A model generated the notes under the pieces. The model searched no databases. It saw only the letters and a list, made by a program, of their open reading frames with translations, and had not been told where the DNA came from. A stretch of DNA of 64,000 bases from DASUPK01 sp963848955 (lineage in GTDB: Bacteria > Actinomycetota > Thermoleophilia > Solirubrobacterales > 70-9): NCBI GenBank assembly GCA_963848955.1, contig CAWKFQ010000023.1, forward strand, positions 186,001 to 250,000, given 5' to 3'. The position numbers and the translations under genes are program-made. Positions 24,401-34,005 of this stretch are shown here, piece after piece; position 1 is the first letter of the stretch; each line of letters begins with the position of its first letter.

Positions 24401-26719
24401 ATGCTCACCCGGTTCGCCCGACTCTCCACGAACCACGCCCGGGCCGTCGTCATCGCCGCTGTCGTGGTGTTCGCGGTCGCCGGTGCCCTCGGTGGCGGGG
24501 TGGCCGATCACCTCACCTCCGGCGGGTTCGACGACCCGTCCTCCGAGTCCGAGCGGGCCGACGACGCGCTCGCGGAGCGCTTCGACACCGGCGTGCCCAA
24601 CCTGCTCCTGCTGGTCACCGCGCGGGACGGTGACGTCGACAACCCCGCCGTGGCGGCGGCGGGCCAGGCCCTCACCGCCGAGCTGGCCGCTGAGGACGGC
24701 GTCGCCGACGTCGTCTCGTACTGGTCGGAGGGGAATGCGCCACCGCTCCGTAACGGCGACGGCAGCCGGGCATTGGTGGTCGCCCGCGTCGAGGGCAACG
24801 ACGACCAGGTCGAGGACCGCGTCACCGAGCTCGCCCCCCGCTACGAGCACTGGGCCGGCGTCGGCGACTCCGGTGCCGTCGACGTCGAGCTGGGCGGCTT
24901 CGCCGAGGTCTTCCACGAGGTGGGCGACACCATCGAGGAGGACCTGGTCCGAGCCGAGATGATCGCACTGCCGATCACGCTGGTGCTGCTGATCCTGGTG
25001 TTCGGCAGCGTTGTGGCCGCCTCGCTGCCGCTGGTCATCGGCGTGATGTCGATCATCGGGACGTTCTTCGTGCTGCGGGTGCTGGCGGCGCTGACCGACG
25101 TGTCCATCTATGCCCTGAACCTCACGACCGCGCTCGGCCTAGGGCTCGCGATCGACTACAGCCTGTTCGTGGTGTCCCGTTACCGCGAGGAGTTGCGGGC
25201 CGGGTACGCACCCCGGGTCGCAGCCACGCGGACCGTCCGCACCGCCGGCCGCACTGTGGCCTTCAGCGCCCTGACCGTGGCGGCCTCTCTGTGCGCCACG
25301 CTGGTGTTCCCCATCGCCTTCCTCCGCAGCTTCGCCTATGCCGGCGTCGCCGTGGCGCTGCTGGCCGGGCTGTTCTCGGTCGTCGTGCTGCCGGCCATCC
25401 TCGTCCTGCTCGGCCACCGGGTGAACGCACTCACGCTGTGGCGGCGCTCTGTGACCCCGCCCGAGGAGGGCTTCTGGCACCGGGTCGCCACGGTGGTCAT
25501 GCGCCGACCCATCCCCATCGCCACCGCCGTCGTCGCCCTTCTGCTGGTGCTGGGCGCTCCGTTCCTGGGGCTGCGCCTGTCGTCTCCCGACGACCGGGTC
25601 CTCCCCGAATCCGCCGACGTCCGCCAGGTGCACGACGTGCTGCGCGAGGAGTTCTCGTCCGAGGAGGCCGGCGCGCTGTCCGTCGTCGCCCCCGACGCGC
25701 CCAACGCCGTCCCCGGCCTGCGGAACCAGATCGACGCCTACGCCACCCAACTGGCCACGATGCCGAGTGTCGCCCGCGTCGACGCCGCCACCGGCACCTA
25801 CTGCGGCACGGGCCTTGCCGAGCAGCTGGGCTGTGAGCCCGGCCAGCTCGTGCTTACGCCCGACAGCTCGCCCCGCTACGCAGGCTTCAGTGCCGACGGC
25901 GCCACCTACCTCTCGGTGATCCCGTCGGTCGAACCGGTGTCGGAGGCCGGCGAGGACCTGGTGCACGACATCCGCGATGCCGATGCCCCCTGGGACGTGC
26001 TGGTCACGGGCCAGTCGGCCAGCCTCATCGACACCAACCAGTCGCTGTTCGACCGGCTGCCGTGGGCCCTCGGCCTGGTCGCCGCGATCACCGCGGTCCT
26101 GCTGTTCATGATGTTCGGCAGTGTGGTGATCCCCGCCAAGGCCATCGTCCTCAACGTCCTCAGCCTCACCGCCACCTTCGGCGCCATGGTGTGGATCTTC
26201 CAGGAGGGCCACCTGTCGGGCCTGCTCGACTTCACCGCGACGGGCAGCCTCAACGCCGCCATGCCCATCCTCATGTTCTGCGTGGCCTTCGGGTTGTCGA
26301 TGGACTACGAGGTCATGCTGCTCTCCCGCATCAAGGAGGAGCACGACAACGGCTCCGACAGCGTGCGCTCAGTGGCCGTGGGTCTGGAACGCACGGGCCG
26401 GATCGTCACCGCCGCCGCCGTCCTCATCGCCGTCGTGATGATCGCCTTCGCCACCAGCCGGGTCAGCTTCATCAAGCTGTTCGGGGTGGGGTTGACCCTG
26501 GCGGTGCTCGCCGACGCGTTCCTCATCCGGGGCACGCTGGTGCCGGCCTTCATGCGGTTGGCGGGCGACTGGAACTGGTGGGCGCCCGGTCCCCTGCGCC
26601 GCTTCCACGACCGCTGGGGCGTCAGCGAGCACGTCGACCTCGACGACGAGGACGATGGCGACGCCCCGACCGGGCGCGATGCTGGGGAGGTGAGCACGCC
26701 CGCTCTGTCCGGCCCATGA
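24401..26719 (+). CDS. MMPL family RND transporter
   Basis: About 772 aa inner-membrane proton-driven exporter. I chose ATG 24401 (MLTRFARLSTNHARAV), which follows GAGGGAGG. Topology is typical of MMPL: one N-terminal helix, an extracytoplasmic loop (~50-190), a cluster of helices with the conserved LTTALGLGLAIDYSLFVVSRYREE, a second loop with two cysteines (TYCGT, LGCEPG), and a second helix cluster with CVAFGLSMDYEVMLLSRIKEE. The acidic C-terminal tail is cytoplasmic. The substrate is unknown, often a lipid or drug. The TetR gene overlaps its stop by 4 bp. Confidence 0.93.
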   Translation: MLTRFARLSTNHARAVVIAAVVVFAVAGALGGGVADHLTSGGFDDPSSESERADDALAERFDTGVPNLLLLVTARDGDVDNPAVAAAGQALTAELAAEDGVADVVSYWSEGNAPPLRNGDGSRALVVARVEGNDDQVEDRVTELAPRYEHWAGVGDSGAVDVELGGFAEVFHEVGDTIEEDLVRAEMIALPITLVLLILVFGSVVAASLPLVIGVMSIIGTFFVLRVLAALTDVSIYALNLTTALGLGLAIDYSLFVVSRYREELRAGYAPRVAATRTVRTAGRTVAFSALTVAASLCATLVFPIAFLRSFAYAGVAVALLAGLFSVVVLPAILVLLGHRVNALTLWRRSVTPPEEGFWHRVATVVMRRPIPIATAVVALLLVLGAPFLGLRLSSPDDRVLPESADVRQVHDVLREEFSSEEAGALSVVAPDAPNAVPGLRNQIDAYATQLATMPSVARVDAATGTYCGTGLAEQLGCEPGQLVLTPDSSPRYAGFSADGATYLSVIPSVEPVSEAGEDLVHDIRDADAPWDVLVTGQSASLIDTNQSLFDRLPWALGLVAAITAVLLFMMFGSVVIPAKAIVLNVLSLTATFGAMVWIFQEGHLSGLLDFTATGSLNAAMPILMFCVAFGLSMDYEVMLLSRIKEEHDNGSDSVRSVAVGLERTGRIVTAAAVLIAVVMIAFATSRVSFIKLFGVGLTLAVLADAFLIRGTLVPAFMRLAGDWNWWAPGPLRRFHDRWGVSEHVDLDDEDDGDAPTGRDAGEVSTPALSGP

Positions 26720-27369
26720 CCAGCACCACTTCCCCGACCACCGCTGCCCGCCGCCCACGCGCCCGCAAGGGCGAGGGGGCGGCGCTGCGCGACGAGATCC
26801 TGGCCGCCACCGAACGGCTGCTGCTCGAGACCGGCTCCGCCGAGGCGGTCTCGATCCGTGCGGTGGCCGACCGGGTCGGCGTCACCCCGCCGTCGATCTA
26901 CCGGCACTTCGCCGACAAGAACGACCTCATCTTCGAGGTCTGCGCCGGCCACTTCGCAGCCCTCGACGAGTTCCTGGCCAGGGCGGTGGAGGGTGTCGAC
27001 GACCCGGTCGACCGTCTCCGCGCCATGGGGCTCGCGTACATCCGGTTCGGCCTCGACAATCCCGAGCCCTACCGCATGCTGTTCATGACCCGCGCCGACG
27101 ACACCCCGGACGCGTACAAGGCCGTGGTGCTGGGCGACAACGCCGCCTTCGAGCAGGTGCGGCGCTGCGCGCAGGAGTGCATCGACGCCGGGCGCTTCCG
27201 ACCGGGGTTCACCGATGCCTACCGGCTGGCGATCGGGTTCTGGGCGCGGGTGCACGGCTTGACCTCCCTGCTGATCGCCAAGCCCCAGTTCCCCTGGCCC
27301 GCGGACCGCGAGGCGTTCGTCGCCGAGTACGCAAGCATCTGCCTGGCCGGGGTCGTTCGCGACGAGTAG
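26716..27369 (+). CDS. TetR family transcriptional regulator
   Basis: A 217-residue TetR-type repressor. The N-terminal helix-turn-helix is AVSIRAVADRVGVTPPSIYR followed by HFADKNDLIFEV; the C-terminal ligand domain is helical (TetR_C_33/WHG-like). It starts inside the stop codon of the MMPL gene (ATGA), which points to joint expression and probable control of the pump through the palindrome at 24361. The inducer is unknown. Confidence 0.92.
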   Translation: MTSTTSPTTAARRPRARKGEGAALRDEILAATERLLLETGSAEAVSIRAVADRVGVTPPSIYRHFADKNDLIFEVCAGHFAALDEFLARAVEGVDDPVDRLRAMGLAYIRFGLDNPEPYRMLFMTRADDTPDAYKAVVLGDNAAFEQVRRCAQECIDAGRFRPGFTDAYRLAIGFWARVHGLTSLLIAKPQFPWPADREAFVAEYASICLAGVVRDE

Positions 27370-27375
27370 CCCGCC

Positions 27376-28101
27376 TCACGCGTTGTCGGGGTCGTCGCGC
27401 CAGTCGCGGTCCGGCGACACGTAGATCAGGGGCAGGCTCGCGGCCGACACCAGCGCCTTGATCCACAGGTTGACCACGAATATGTCCCACACGACCGCCC
27501 ACGGCAGCGTCAGCGCGTGGTCGGTCAGCAGCGGCAGCGCGCCGAACGCGCCGACGGCGAAGATCGCGTTGTCCACGGGGATGCTCACCGCGTTGCTGAC
27601 CGCGACCCGCGCCCACTGGTAGCGGGTGGTCACCCGGCGCACGAACCAGTGGTACACCTCGGTGTCGAGCAGCTCGCTCACGACCTCGGCGACGATCGAC
27701 GCCACCACGATGCGCCATAGCGGGCCGAGCACGGCCCGGAACTCGTCGCCCAGCGGGTAGCTCTCGTGGCTCGGGACGCGCGCCACCCATTGCAGGTAGA
27801 CCGCCATGAACAGGTTGACCGCCGCGGCGGTGAGGATCAGTGTGCGGGCGGCCCGCTTGCCCAGGGCCTTGTGGACGACGTCGCGCAGCGTGAACGTGAT
27901 CGGATAGATGAACGTGCCCATGTCGACCGCCCGTCCGAACGTCGACCCGATCTTCACGCTGGTGATGTCGGCGATCACCTGGGCGCCCACGTAGGCCCCG
28001 ACGGCGACGATGGCCAGGCGCGACACGGTGGCGGCGGCTGTGGGCCGGGCCCGCTCGGTGGGAATCGTCTGCTCGGGCGCGACGGAAGGGGCGGGCTGCA
28101 T
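27376..28101 (-). CDS. VUT family (YhhQ-like) queuosine precursor transporter
   Basis: A 241-residue inner-membrane protein with about six hydrophobic segments. Family landmarks: IADITSVKIGSTFG, TFIYPITFTLRDVVHKALGK and SELLDTEVYHWFVRR, then VSNAVSIPVDNAIFAVGAFG. Members import 7-deazaguanine precursors of queuosine in bacteria tested. ATG 28101 follows GGAGGT by 7 nt. It lies 6 bp from the convergent TetR gene. Confidence 0.85.
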   Translation of the reverse strand: MQPAPSVAPEQTIPTERARPTAAATVSRLAIVAVGAYVGAQVIADITSVKIGSTFGRAVDMGTFIYPITFTLRDVVHKALGKRAARTLILTAAAVNLFMAVYLQWVARVPSHESYPLGDEFRAVLGPLWRIVVASIVAEVVSELLDTEVYHWFVRRVTTRYQWARVAVSNAVSIPVDNAIFAVGAFGALPLLTDHALTLPWAVVWDIFVVNLWIKALVSAASLPLIYVSPDRDWRDDPDNA

Positions 28102-28330
28102 CAGGGACCTCCGGTTTTGGTGAGGCGGGTTGCCGGTACCGCCCATTGTCCGATCGAGGACGACGCCGATGATGGGTGGCGGGTCGGCCCGGGAGTGTAG
28201 GTTCCGGCGCCGTGACCACCCGTCGGCTGGCGGTTGGCCGGCGACGGGTGATGACGCTCCAGCCCGACCCCGACGGGCCATCCAGGATGGGCGCCGGCCT
28301 CCCACCGACTCGTCCCTCTACCTTGAGGCC

Positions 28331-29032
28331 ATGCCCCGATTGCGCCAGGTTCCCCGTGACGAGGCGGCGGCGCCGATCGTCACCGCGATGTACGACTTCA
28401 TGTTCGGCGCCGGTCGCGACCCCGTGGCCGACCCCGGCACGGCCACGGGCACACCCGGCGACTGGTGGACCACCTTCGCCCTCGTCCCCGACGTGCTCGA
28501 GCACTGCGTCGCCGGCTTCGCCCTGTACCGGTCACCGCAACGGCTGTTGCCCGCCGTGCTGCGGGAGCTCGGACAGATCCGTGCCGGCTGGGCTCGGGGC
28601 AGCCAGTTCGTGTTCTCGCAGCACTGCAAGTCGTGCCGCGCGTTGGGCATGGCCGAGGAGAAGATCGCCGCCATCCCCGCGTGGTCCGTGGCCGACTGCT
28701 GGTCACCGGTCGAGCGGGCGGTCCTCGCCTACACCGATGCGCTCGTGCTCGACGGCGGCCGGGTCCCCGAGGGCGTGTTCGACGCGCTGCGGGCCCACCT
28801 GGGCGACGAGCAGATCCTCGAGCTGACGTACATCACGTGCCTCTACGAGATGCACGCCACGATGAGCCGCGCCCTCCGCACGGAGTGGGACGACCGCGAC
28901 GATCCCGTGGTCGAGGTCCCCGGACCCCACGAATCGCTGGCGCCCGAGGTGGGCGTCGAGCCCGGTCGGACGGCCAGCGATTCGGACGGGAAGTCCCTGA
29001 CGACTCGACGTCGGGGTTGCCACCGCCCATGA
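28331..29032 (+). CDS. Carboxymuconolactone decarboxylase/AhpD-like protein
   Basis: A 233-residue all-helical CMD-domain protein. It starts MPRLRQVPRDEAAAPIVTAM; the AhpD-like redox motif is FSQHCKSCRALGM, with C-x-x-C, followed by SPVERAVLAYTDALV and EQILELTYITCLYEMHAT. Such proteins act as peroxidase partners or as small-molecule decarboxylases; which applies here is not visible. The C-terminal ~40 residues are disordered and basic at the very end. Confidence 0.85.
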   Translation: MPRLRQVPRDEAAAPIVTAMYDFMFGAGRDPVADPGTATGTPGDWWTTFALVPDVLEHCVAGFALYRSPQRLLPAVLRELGQIRAGWARGSQFVFSQHCKSCRALGMAEEKIAAIPAWSVADCWSPVERAVLAYTDALVLDGGRVPEGVFDALRAHLGDEQILELTYITCLYEMHATMSRALRTEWDDRDDPVVEVPGPHESLAPEVGVEPGRTASDSDGKSLTTRRRGCHRP

Positions 29033-29052
29033 CACAAACGTATGTTCGTACC

Positions 29053-29334
29053 ATGGGCGGTAACTGGCGAGACGACTTCGAGTTCGCCCACCGAGCACCC
29101 AGCCCCGAGCCCGAAGGCCCGGGGCTGGTGTGGCGAGAGACCGCCCGCAACCTCTGGTCCGGCTCCTGGGGGAGCCAGCCCCGCGGCACGGTCATGCTCG
29201 AGTCCTCAGGCCTGTGGCTCGCCTACGTGAAGTTGGACGAGCCTCCGGGCCTGTCGCCCGTCACGACGGTGGGCCGTTTCGCGACCGCGGAGGAAGCACT
29301 GTTGGCCACCGACGCGATCTGGACCTCCAGGTGA
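29053..29334 (+). CDS. Small conserved hypothetical protein
   Basis: A 93-residue soluble protein starting MGGNWRDDFEFAHRAPSPEP, with VWRETARNLWSGSWGSQPRG in the middle and a C-terminal FATAEEALLATDAIW. It starts 20 bp after the CMD gene stops. No family recognised. Its last 74 bp overlap the convergent small membrane protein gene. Confidence 0.6.
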   Translation: MGGNWRDDFEFAHRAPSPEPEGPGLVWRETARNLWSGSWGSQPRGTVMLESSGLWLAYVKLDEPPGLSPVTTVGRFATAEEALLATDAIWTSR

Positions 29335-29506
29335 CGAGACCCCCGGCCCCCATCAGTGAGCTGGTGGCGAAGATCGAGACACCACCTGGCCCGACCAGGA
29401 GCCCGACGATGATCAGGACGATGCCCAGCCCTAGCTGGCCTTGGACGATTTGGACGATGCCGACGATCACCAGGATGACGGCGATGATCCACAGAATTGT
29501 TGTCAT
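29261..29506 (-). CDS. Small membrane protein with GPGG motif
   Basis: An 81-residue protein from ATG 29506 (MTTILWIIAVILVIVGIVQI) with two hydrophobic helices, the second ending LLVGPGGVSIF. Very short proteins with a helix pair and a GPGG turn recur in actinobacteria, without known function. The basic tail overlaps the convergent gene, so the true C-terminus may be nearer the GPGG motif. Confidence 0.55.
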   Translation of the reverse strand: MTTILWIIAVILVIVGIVQIVQGQLGLGIVLIIVGLLVGPGGVSIFATSSLMGAGGLVTWRSRSRRWPTVLPPRSRNGPPS

Positions 29507-29654
29507 GCCGCTGCGTGTACCCATCCCGCGGGTCGCGGCATACGGGTGGGCCAGCGGCCTAGGCGTCCGTGCCGCGGACCAGCCGCACCTCGGTCACGAT
29601 GGGCATCCGGCAATCGAGGCACGCTTCGTGCGGATCTCGCGCGATGATCGTGGA

Positions 29655-32600
29655 GTGGCGGAGCAGCGGCTGCCCTCCGGGGTGGTCACATTCGTGTTGT
29701 CCGACATCGTCGGTTCGACCCGATTGTGGGAGACCGCACCGGCGAGAATGGAGTCGGCTCTGGCCCGCCACGACGAGATCGTGGCCGCGGCAGTGGCGGC
29801 TCACAACGGCGTGGTGCTGAAAGCCCGAGGCGAGGGCGACTCGACGTTTTCCGTGTTCACGTTGGCCACGGATGCGCTGGCAGCGGCATACGCGGCGCAG
29901 GTGGGGCTCGCCGGCGCCCGATGGCCGACGGACGCCCGCCTGGCCGTGCGGTTTGCGGTGCACACGGGGGAAGCCGTCGAGCGCAGCGGTGACTTCCTGG
30001 GTCCGGCGGTGAACCGGGCTGCGCGGCTCCGGGCGGCCGCCCAGGGTGGTGAGGTGCTCGTCAGTGCGTCCACCGCCCGGCTGGTCGTCGATCGTCTGCC
30101 GGCGCGGGTGCGCCTCACGGAGCTTGGTGAGGTCCGGCTACGAGACCTGGATCGACCCGAGCCCACCTACGTCCTGACAGGCCCGGGGTTGCCCGAACCG
30201 CGGCCCGGACCGATCCATCGCGGTGCCCCCGACCGGCGGCCGTGGGCCGAGCGAGGGGTGACTCGCAAGGAGGCCGAGGTGCTCGATGCGCTCTGCGAGC
30301 ACCTGACGAATGCCGAGATCGCGTCCCGCCTGTACGTGTCTGAGCGCACGGTGGAGAGTCACATATCGTCACTGCTCCGCAAGTTCCAGGTGGCGAACCG
30401 CCACGAGCTGGCTCGCGTCGCAGGGCTGCAGGAGGGTTTCGGATCCTCGGGCGGGCCGGTACCACCAGCGGCAACCGAACGCGGGCGATTCCCCACAGCC
30501 GTGACTCCGCTCGTCGGCCGAGAAAGTGAGTTGTCCACGATCTCGTCGCTGCTCGCTGCGCACAGCTTGGTGACGCTGGTCGGTGTCGGCGGTACCGGCA
30601 AGACCCGGCTTGCAACCCACCTGGCCGCAACCGCGACGGAGACAGGCCCGCACGATTCGTGGTGCGCCGAATTCGCCGCTGTCTACCCGAGCGGCAACCT
30701 CGCCGAGGTCCTCTTGGGAACTCTCGGTGTTCGGGCCAGCACCGAGGCGGACCCTCTGGAGCGCGTCGTTCGCCACTTGACGCCCCGGACCGGCTTGTTG
30801 GTGCTCGACAACTGCGAGCATGTCCGAGCGCAGGCGGCCGCATTGTGCGAACGAATCATGCAAGTAGCTCCGAATATCCGAATTCTCGCGACCAGCCGGG
30901 AACCTCTTGGAGTCGTCGGCGAGGTGCTGTTCCCAGTACCGCCACTGACGACGCCTAGCGACAACACGCCGGAGGTGATTGCCGCAGCCGACGCCGTCAA
31001 GCTCTTCGTCGAGCGGGCGAGAAGCTACAAACCGGACTTCTCTCTCGACGACGACAATTCGGTGGCCATCGCTGAGCTGTGTCGCTCACTGGACGGTCTA
31101 CCACTCGCGATAGAGCTTGCGGCCGCCCGTGTCCCGACCATGACTCCGGAGGAGATCGTATCTCGGTTGGACCGACTATTTCAGGTGCTGGGGCATCGTC
31201 CGGACCATATAGACCATCACCGGACGCTGCGAGCAACGCTCGACTGGAGCTACGACCTCCTCGAAAGCGATGAACAAGCGCTCCTGGCGGAGCTGGCAAT
31301 ATTTGCGCCCGGCTTCTCACTCCCCGCGGTGGAAGCTTTGACTGTAGGAGCGTCACAGGGCCGATATGGCCTGGATGTTCTGTCAGCACTTGTCGCCAAG
31401 TCGATGGTCGTCGCCGAAGCGAAGTACGGGATGACGCGACTGCGCCTGTTGGAAACCGTTCGTGCCTACGCTCTCGAAAAGGGGCGAGCCAACGCGGACG
31501 ACAGGACGGGGCACGGCGTCGGCATCTTGCGTTCTACACCGGGTTGGCCGACGAACTTGCCGGCCCAACGGTAGTCGCGGACGTCGACACTCGAAGCGAG
31601 CAGCTGGAGGCCGAAGCACCAAACATGCGTCTCGCGCTCGACTACGCAGTCGACACAAATGACGTGTCATCGGTGCTCAGCCTCACCGGTGCGCTGGTCG
31701 ACGTATGGTGTCTCTGGGGGTGGGGCGCAGGTATTCTGAGTGCTCTCGAGGCGGTACTGCACCGCGATGCATCCGGTGTGGCGGGTCGCTCCGAGGCGTT
31801 CGCAAACGCAGCCTGGAGTGCGTGGTCCCAGGGAAGGCACCCGGAGGCTCTTTCTTGGTGTGACGAGAGCGAGCGCTGTTCGACCTCGAATGGTGATCCA
31901 CTGCCCTCTCGCATTCACATCATACGCGGTATGTCCCGACTGCTGGACTCCGGGGATATTTCGGGCGGCGTGGCGCTGTGTGAACGAGGCCTACAGGAGC
32001 TCGGCGAGAACGGGCACCTACGCCGGTATGCTCACGATCTCGCCGCGTACGGGTCCTATTTGGCGGTCGTGGGTGAGACGGCCAGGGCGGCGAAGATCTC
32101 CACTGAATCGGTAGCATTGGCGCGCCAGTTGCGCGACCAAAGAACTTTGAGCATTGCGCTCGCTGCACTGGGTTACTCGTCGATCTGTTCCGACCCTCAG
32201 GAGGCTCGGAAGAACTTCAGCGAGGTCATCGGCATCGGAGATCGCTGGTGCACCGGTTCGGCCTGGTGGGGCCTGGGTTGGATCGATGACCTTGCAGAAG
32301 ACAGCGGCGGCGCGGCCCGGTGCTACAGAGAGGCACTGGAGCTCTGGACAGATACCGGAGATCGCCGGGGTATCTTTTACGCTGTTCAAGGAATAGCAAT
32401 CGTCTCGACTCGCTCCAGAGACTTTGCGACCGCGGCGCGGCTGTTCGCCGGTGCGGATGCAATAGCAGCGGACGTCGGCGCGGGCAGCATGCCGCAATGG
32501 AACACATGGCGAGACCAGCACCTGGACACGTTGCGTAATGAGTTGAGCCCGGACGACGTTTCCACCATTTGGGCAGCAGGGGAACGGCTCGCGGTGGATG

Positions 32601-32662
32601 TCCTCGTCAAAGAGGCAATCATCGCCGCGGGACGAGCCGAGACCGACGCAGCGAACCCCTGA
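29655..32662 (+). CDS. Class III nucleotidyl cyclase - LuxR HTH - STAND ATPase - TPR fusion regulator, one frameshift
   Basis: About 1000 aa after correction, from GTG 29655. Residues 5-175 are a class III adenylate/guanylate cyclase domain: first metal Asp in FVLSDIVGSTRLWE, second in RGEGDSTFSVF, and the transition-state residues in GPAVNRAARL. Residues ~195-265 are a LuxR-type helix-turn-helix (LTNAEIASRLYVSERTVESH). Then comes a STAND/NB-ARC-like ATPase with VGVGGTGKTRLA and LLVLDNCEHV, followed by helical TPR-like repeats. Near 31,500 a base is missing; the frame resumes HLAFYTGLADELAGP and ends at 32662. The mid-protein placement of the DNA-binding domain is unusual. Confidence 0.85.
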
Positions 32663-32831
32663 CCTGCTCCAGCCCGCTCTCGGGACGGTGACCTACGTCA
32701 CGCAACCACGATCCGTACTGATATCCGTGCCAGTACGGATGCCACCCGAGCCCAGCTGTGTGCACCGTCGCTTCGACGGACAACCGGTTTCACCGTTGGG
32801 GTGAGATCGGGAACAGCGAGTGGAGGGTGTC

Positions 32832-33296
32832 ATGTCTGTGCGAAATTCGAACCGACTATGGGTATCGGTCTTGATCGGGCTCATGGCGGCGGGCCTCCTG
32901 TCGTTCGGCCTTTCCTTCGCGTCACCGGCGAGCGCTTCTGCGCCGCTTCGCCTGACGTTCGAGAAGGAGGCGGTTGCGGCCGGCGCATGGGAGGGAAGCG
33001 TCTCGGGAGACGTCGATGGGGGTCTGACCACGGTCCTCACCTCTTGCAACGGCCCGAACCCATGCTCCGGGCGAATCTGGCACGTCGAGTTCGACTGGAT
33101 CGTCGACGCCGGAGCAGAGTCGTTCACCGCCCATCTCAGCGGGATCCTCAACAACGTGACCGGGGCGGTGGTCATGAACGGGACGGTGGTCGACGGCTTC
33201 CTGCAAGGCGCCCAAGTCCACGAGGAAGGACAGCTGGTGAACGCGGCAACGCTGAGGTTCGAGGGAACCATCAGGGTCATGCCGGCCACGGCCTGA
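32832..33296 (+). CDS. Secreted protein of unknown function
   Basis: A 154-residue exported protein. The signal peptide reads VSVLIGLMAAGLLSFGLSFA, with likely cleavage after SASA. The mature part is beta-rich by eye (AGAWEGSVSGDVDGGLTTVL, GAVVMNGTVVDGF), with one possible disulfide pair (TSCNGPNPCSG). It could be a lipocalin- or allene-oxide-cyclase-like barrel, but this is only an impression. GGAGGGTG precedes ATG 32832. Confidence 0.7.
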   Translation: MSVRNSNRLWVSVLIGLMAAGLLSFGLSFASPASASAPLRLTFEKEAVAAGAWEGSVSGDVDGGLTTVLTSCNGPNPCSGRIWHVEFDWIVDAGAESFTAHLSGILNNVTGAVVMNGTVVDGFLQGAQVHEEGQLVNAATLRFEGTIRVMPATA

Positions 33297-33804
33297 GACC
33301 CAATCAGGGTCCCGACCCCGAGGAGCGGCGGGGCCCCTGAGCTCGGATAGTACGGGCTCGTTCTCGGCCACCGTGCGTACCCTCAGAAGTCAGCGCTTCT
33401 GAGAGTCGCACGGTGGCCGCGCATGTCACCGACGCGGCGCCCTAGGCCACCGTCCCCCGCTGACCTGCGGTCGGGCGTCCTCACGCTCGCGTGTCACAGT
33501 GGTGTCACCCCCGACGGGTGTCGACCCCAACCTTGCGGCGCATGTCGCCGAGCTCGACGACAAGGTGGAATGTCACGGTCGCTTGTTGGCGAGGCTGCTC
33601 GACCGGTAGCGGAGCACCCGATCTGCGGAAGGGTGCGCGGGTAGGGTCGGGCCGCCGGGCGGCACGGAGGGTTTACGGCAAGTTCACTGGCCGCTTGGCC
33701 GGAAAGCTGTTCGGCTACGCAGTTAGCGGATCGGTCCCCCGGTGCTTCCCGTCCACCTCATCGGGGGACCGCCCGCGTTCGGCAGGTCGCAAAACCACGA
33801 CCCT
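33297..33804. other. Gene-poor stretch with gene debris
   Basis: No complete gene. It contains the long hairpin at 33366-33418. Past it, a plus-strand frame reads LAAHVAELDDKVECHGRLLA and ends LLDR-stop at about 33613, looking like the tail of a lost gene with no start. The rest, to 33804, shows nothing recognisable. Confidence 0.4.
33366..33418. other. Long two-part perfect hairpin
   Basis: Outer arms GGCCACCGTGCG (33366-33377) and CGCACGGTGGCC (33407-33418), inner arms CTCAGAAG (33382-33389) and CTTCTGAG (33396-33403), loop TCAGCG. Twenty base pairs in two stems. There is no T run, so it is not a standard terminator; it could be a structured RNA or a recombinase/protein binding site. Confidence 0.6.
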
Positions 33805-33933
33805 CTAGTGCAGAGGCACCGACCGGAGCTCGGTCACCGTGGGCAAGAGCTTCTCGACTTGTGCGGCGTTGCGATGGATCTCCCGCCACGCAGCGATGTG
33901 CGCCTCGGGGTCACGGCGAGGGTGGCCATCCAT
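33805..33933 (-). CDS. Possible small protein or gene remnant
   Basis: A 42-codon frame, MDGHPRRDPEAHIAAWREIH to VTELRSVPLH. The even helical composition looks coded rather than random, but there is no visible ribosome-binding site. It may be the C-terminus of a lost gene. Not recognised. Confidence 0.3.
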   Translation of the reverse strand: MDGHPRRDPEAHIAAWREIHRNAAQVEKLLPTVTELRSVPLH

Positions 33934-34005
33934 TGCGCCCCCGGGGGCGCTGTCTTACCGTCAGCGAGGTCCCCAGACCGATCCTTACGGGAGGACGAGA
34001 TCGTC

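Noticed and set aside
33366..33418. Standard rho-independent terminator
   Set aside because: No T run on either side of the hairpin.
33423..33644. 73-codon plus-strand frame after the long hairpin
   Set aside because: No ribosome-binding site, Arg/Pro-rich composition, and another frame over the same DNA looks more like a gene tail.
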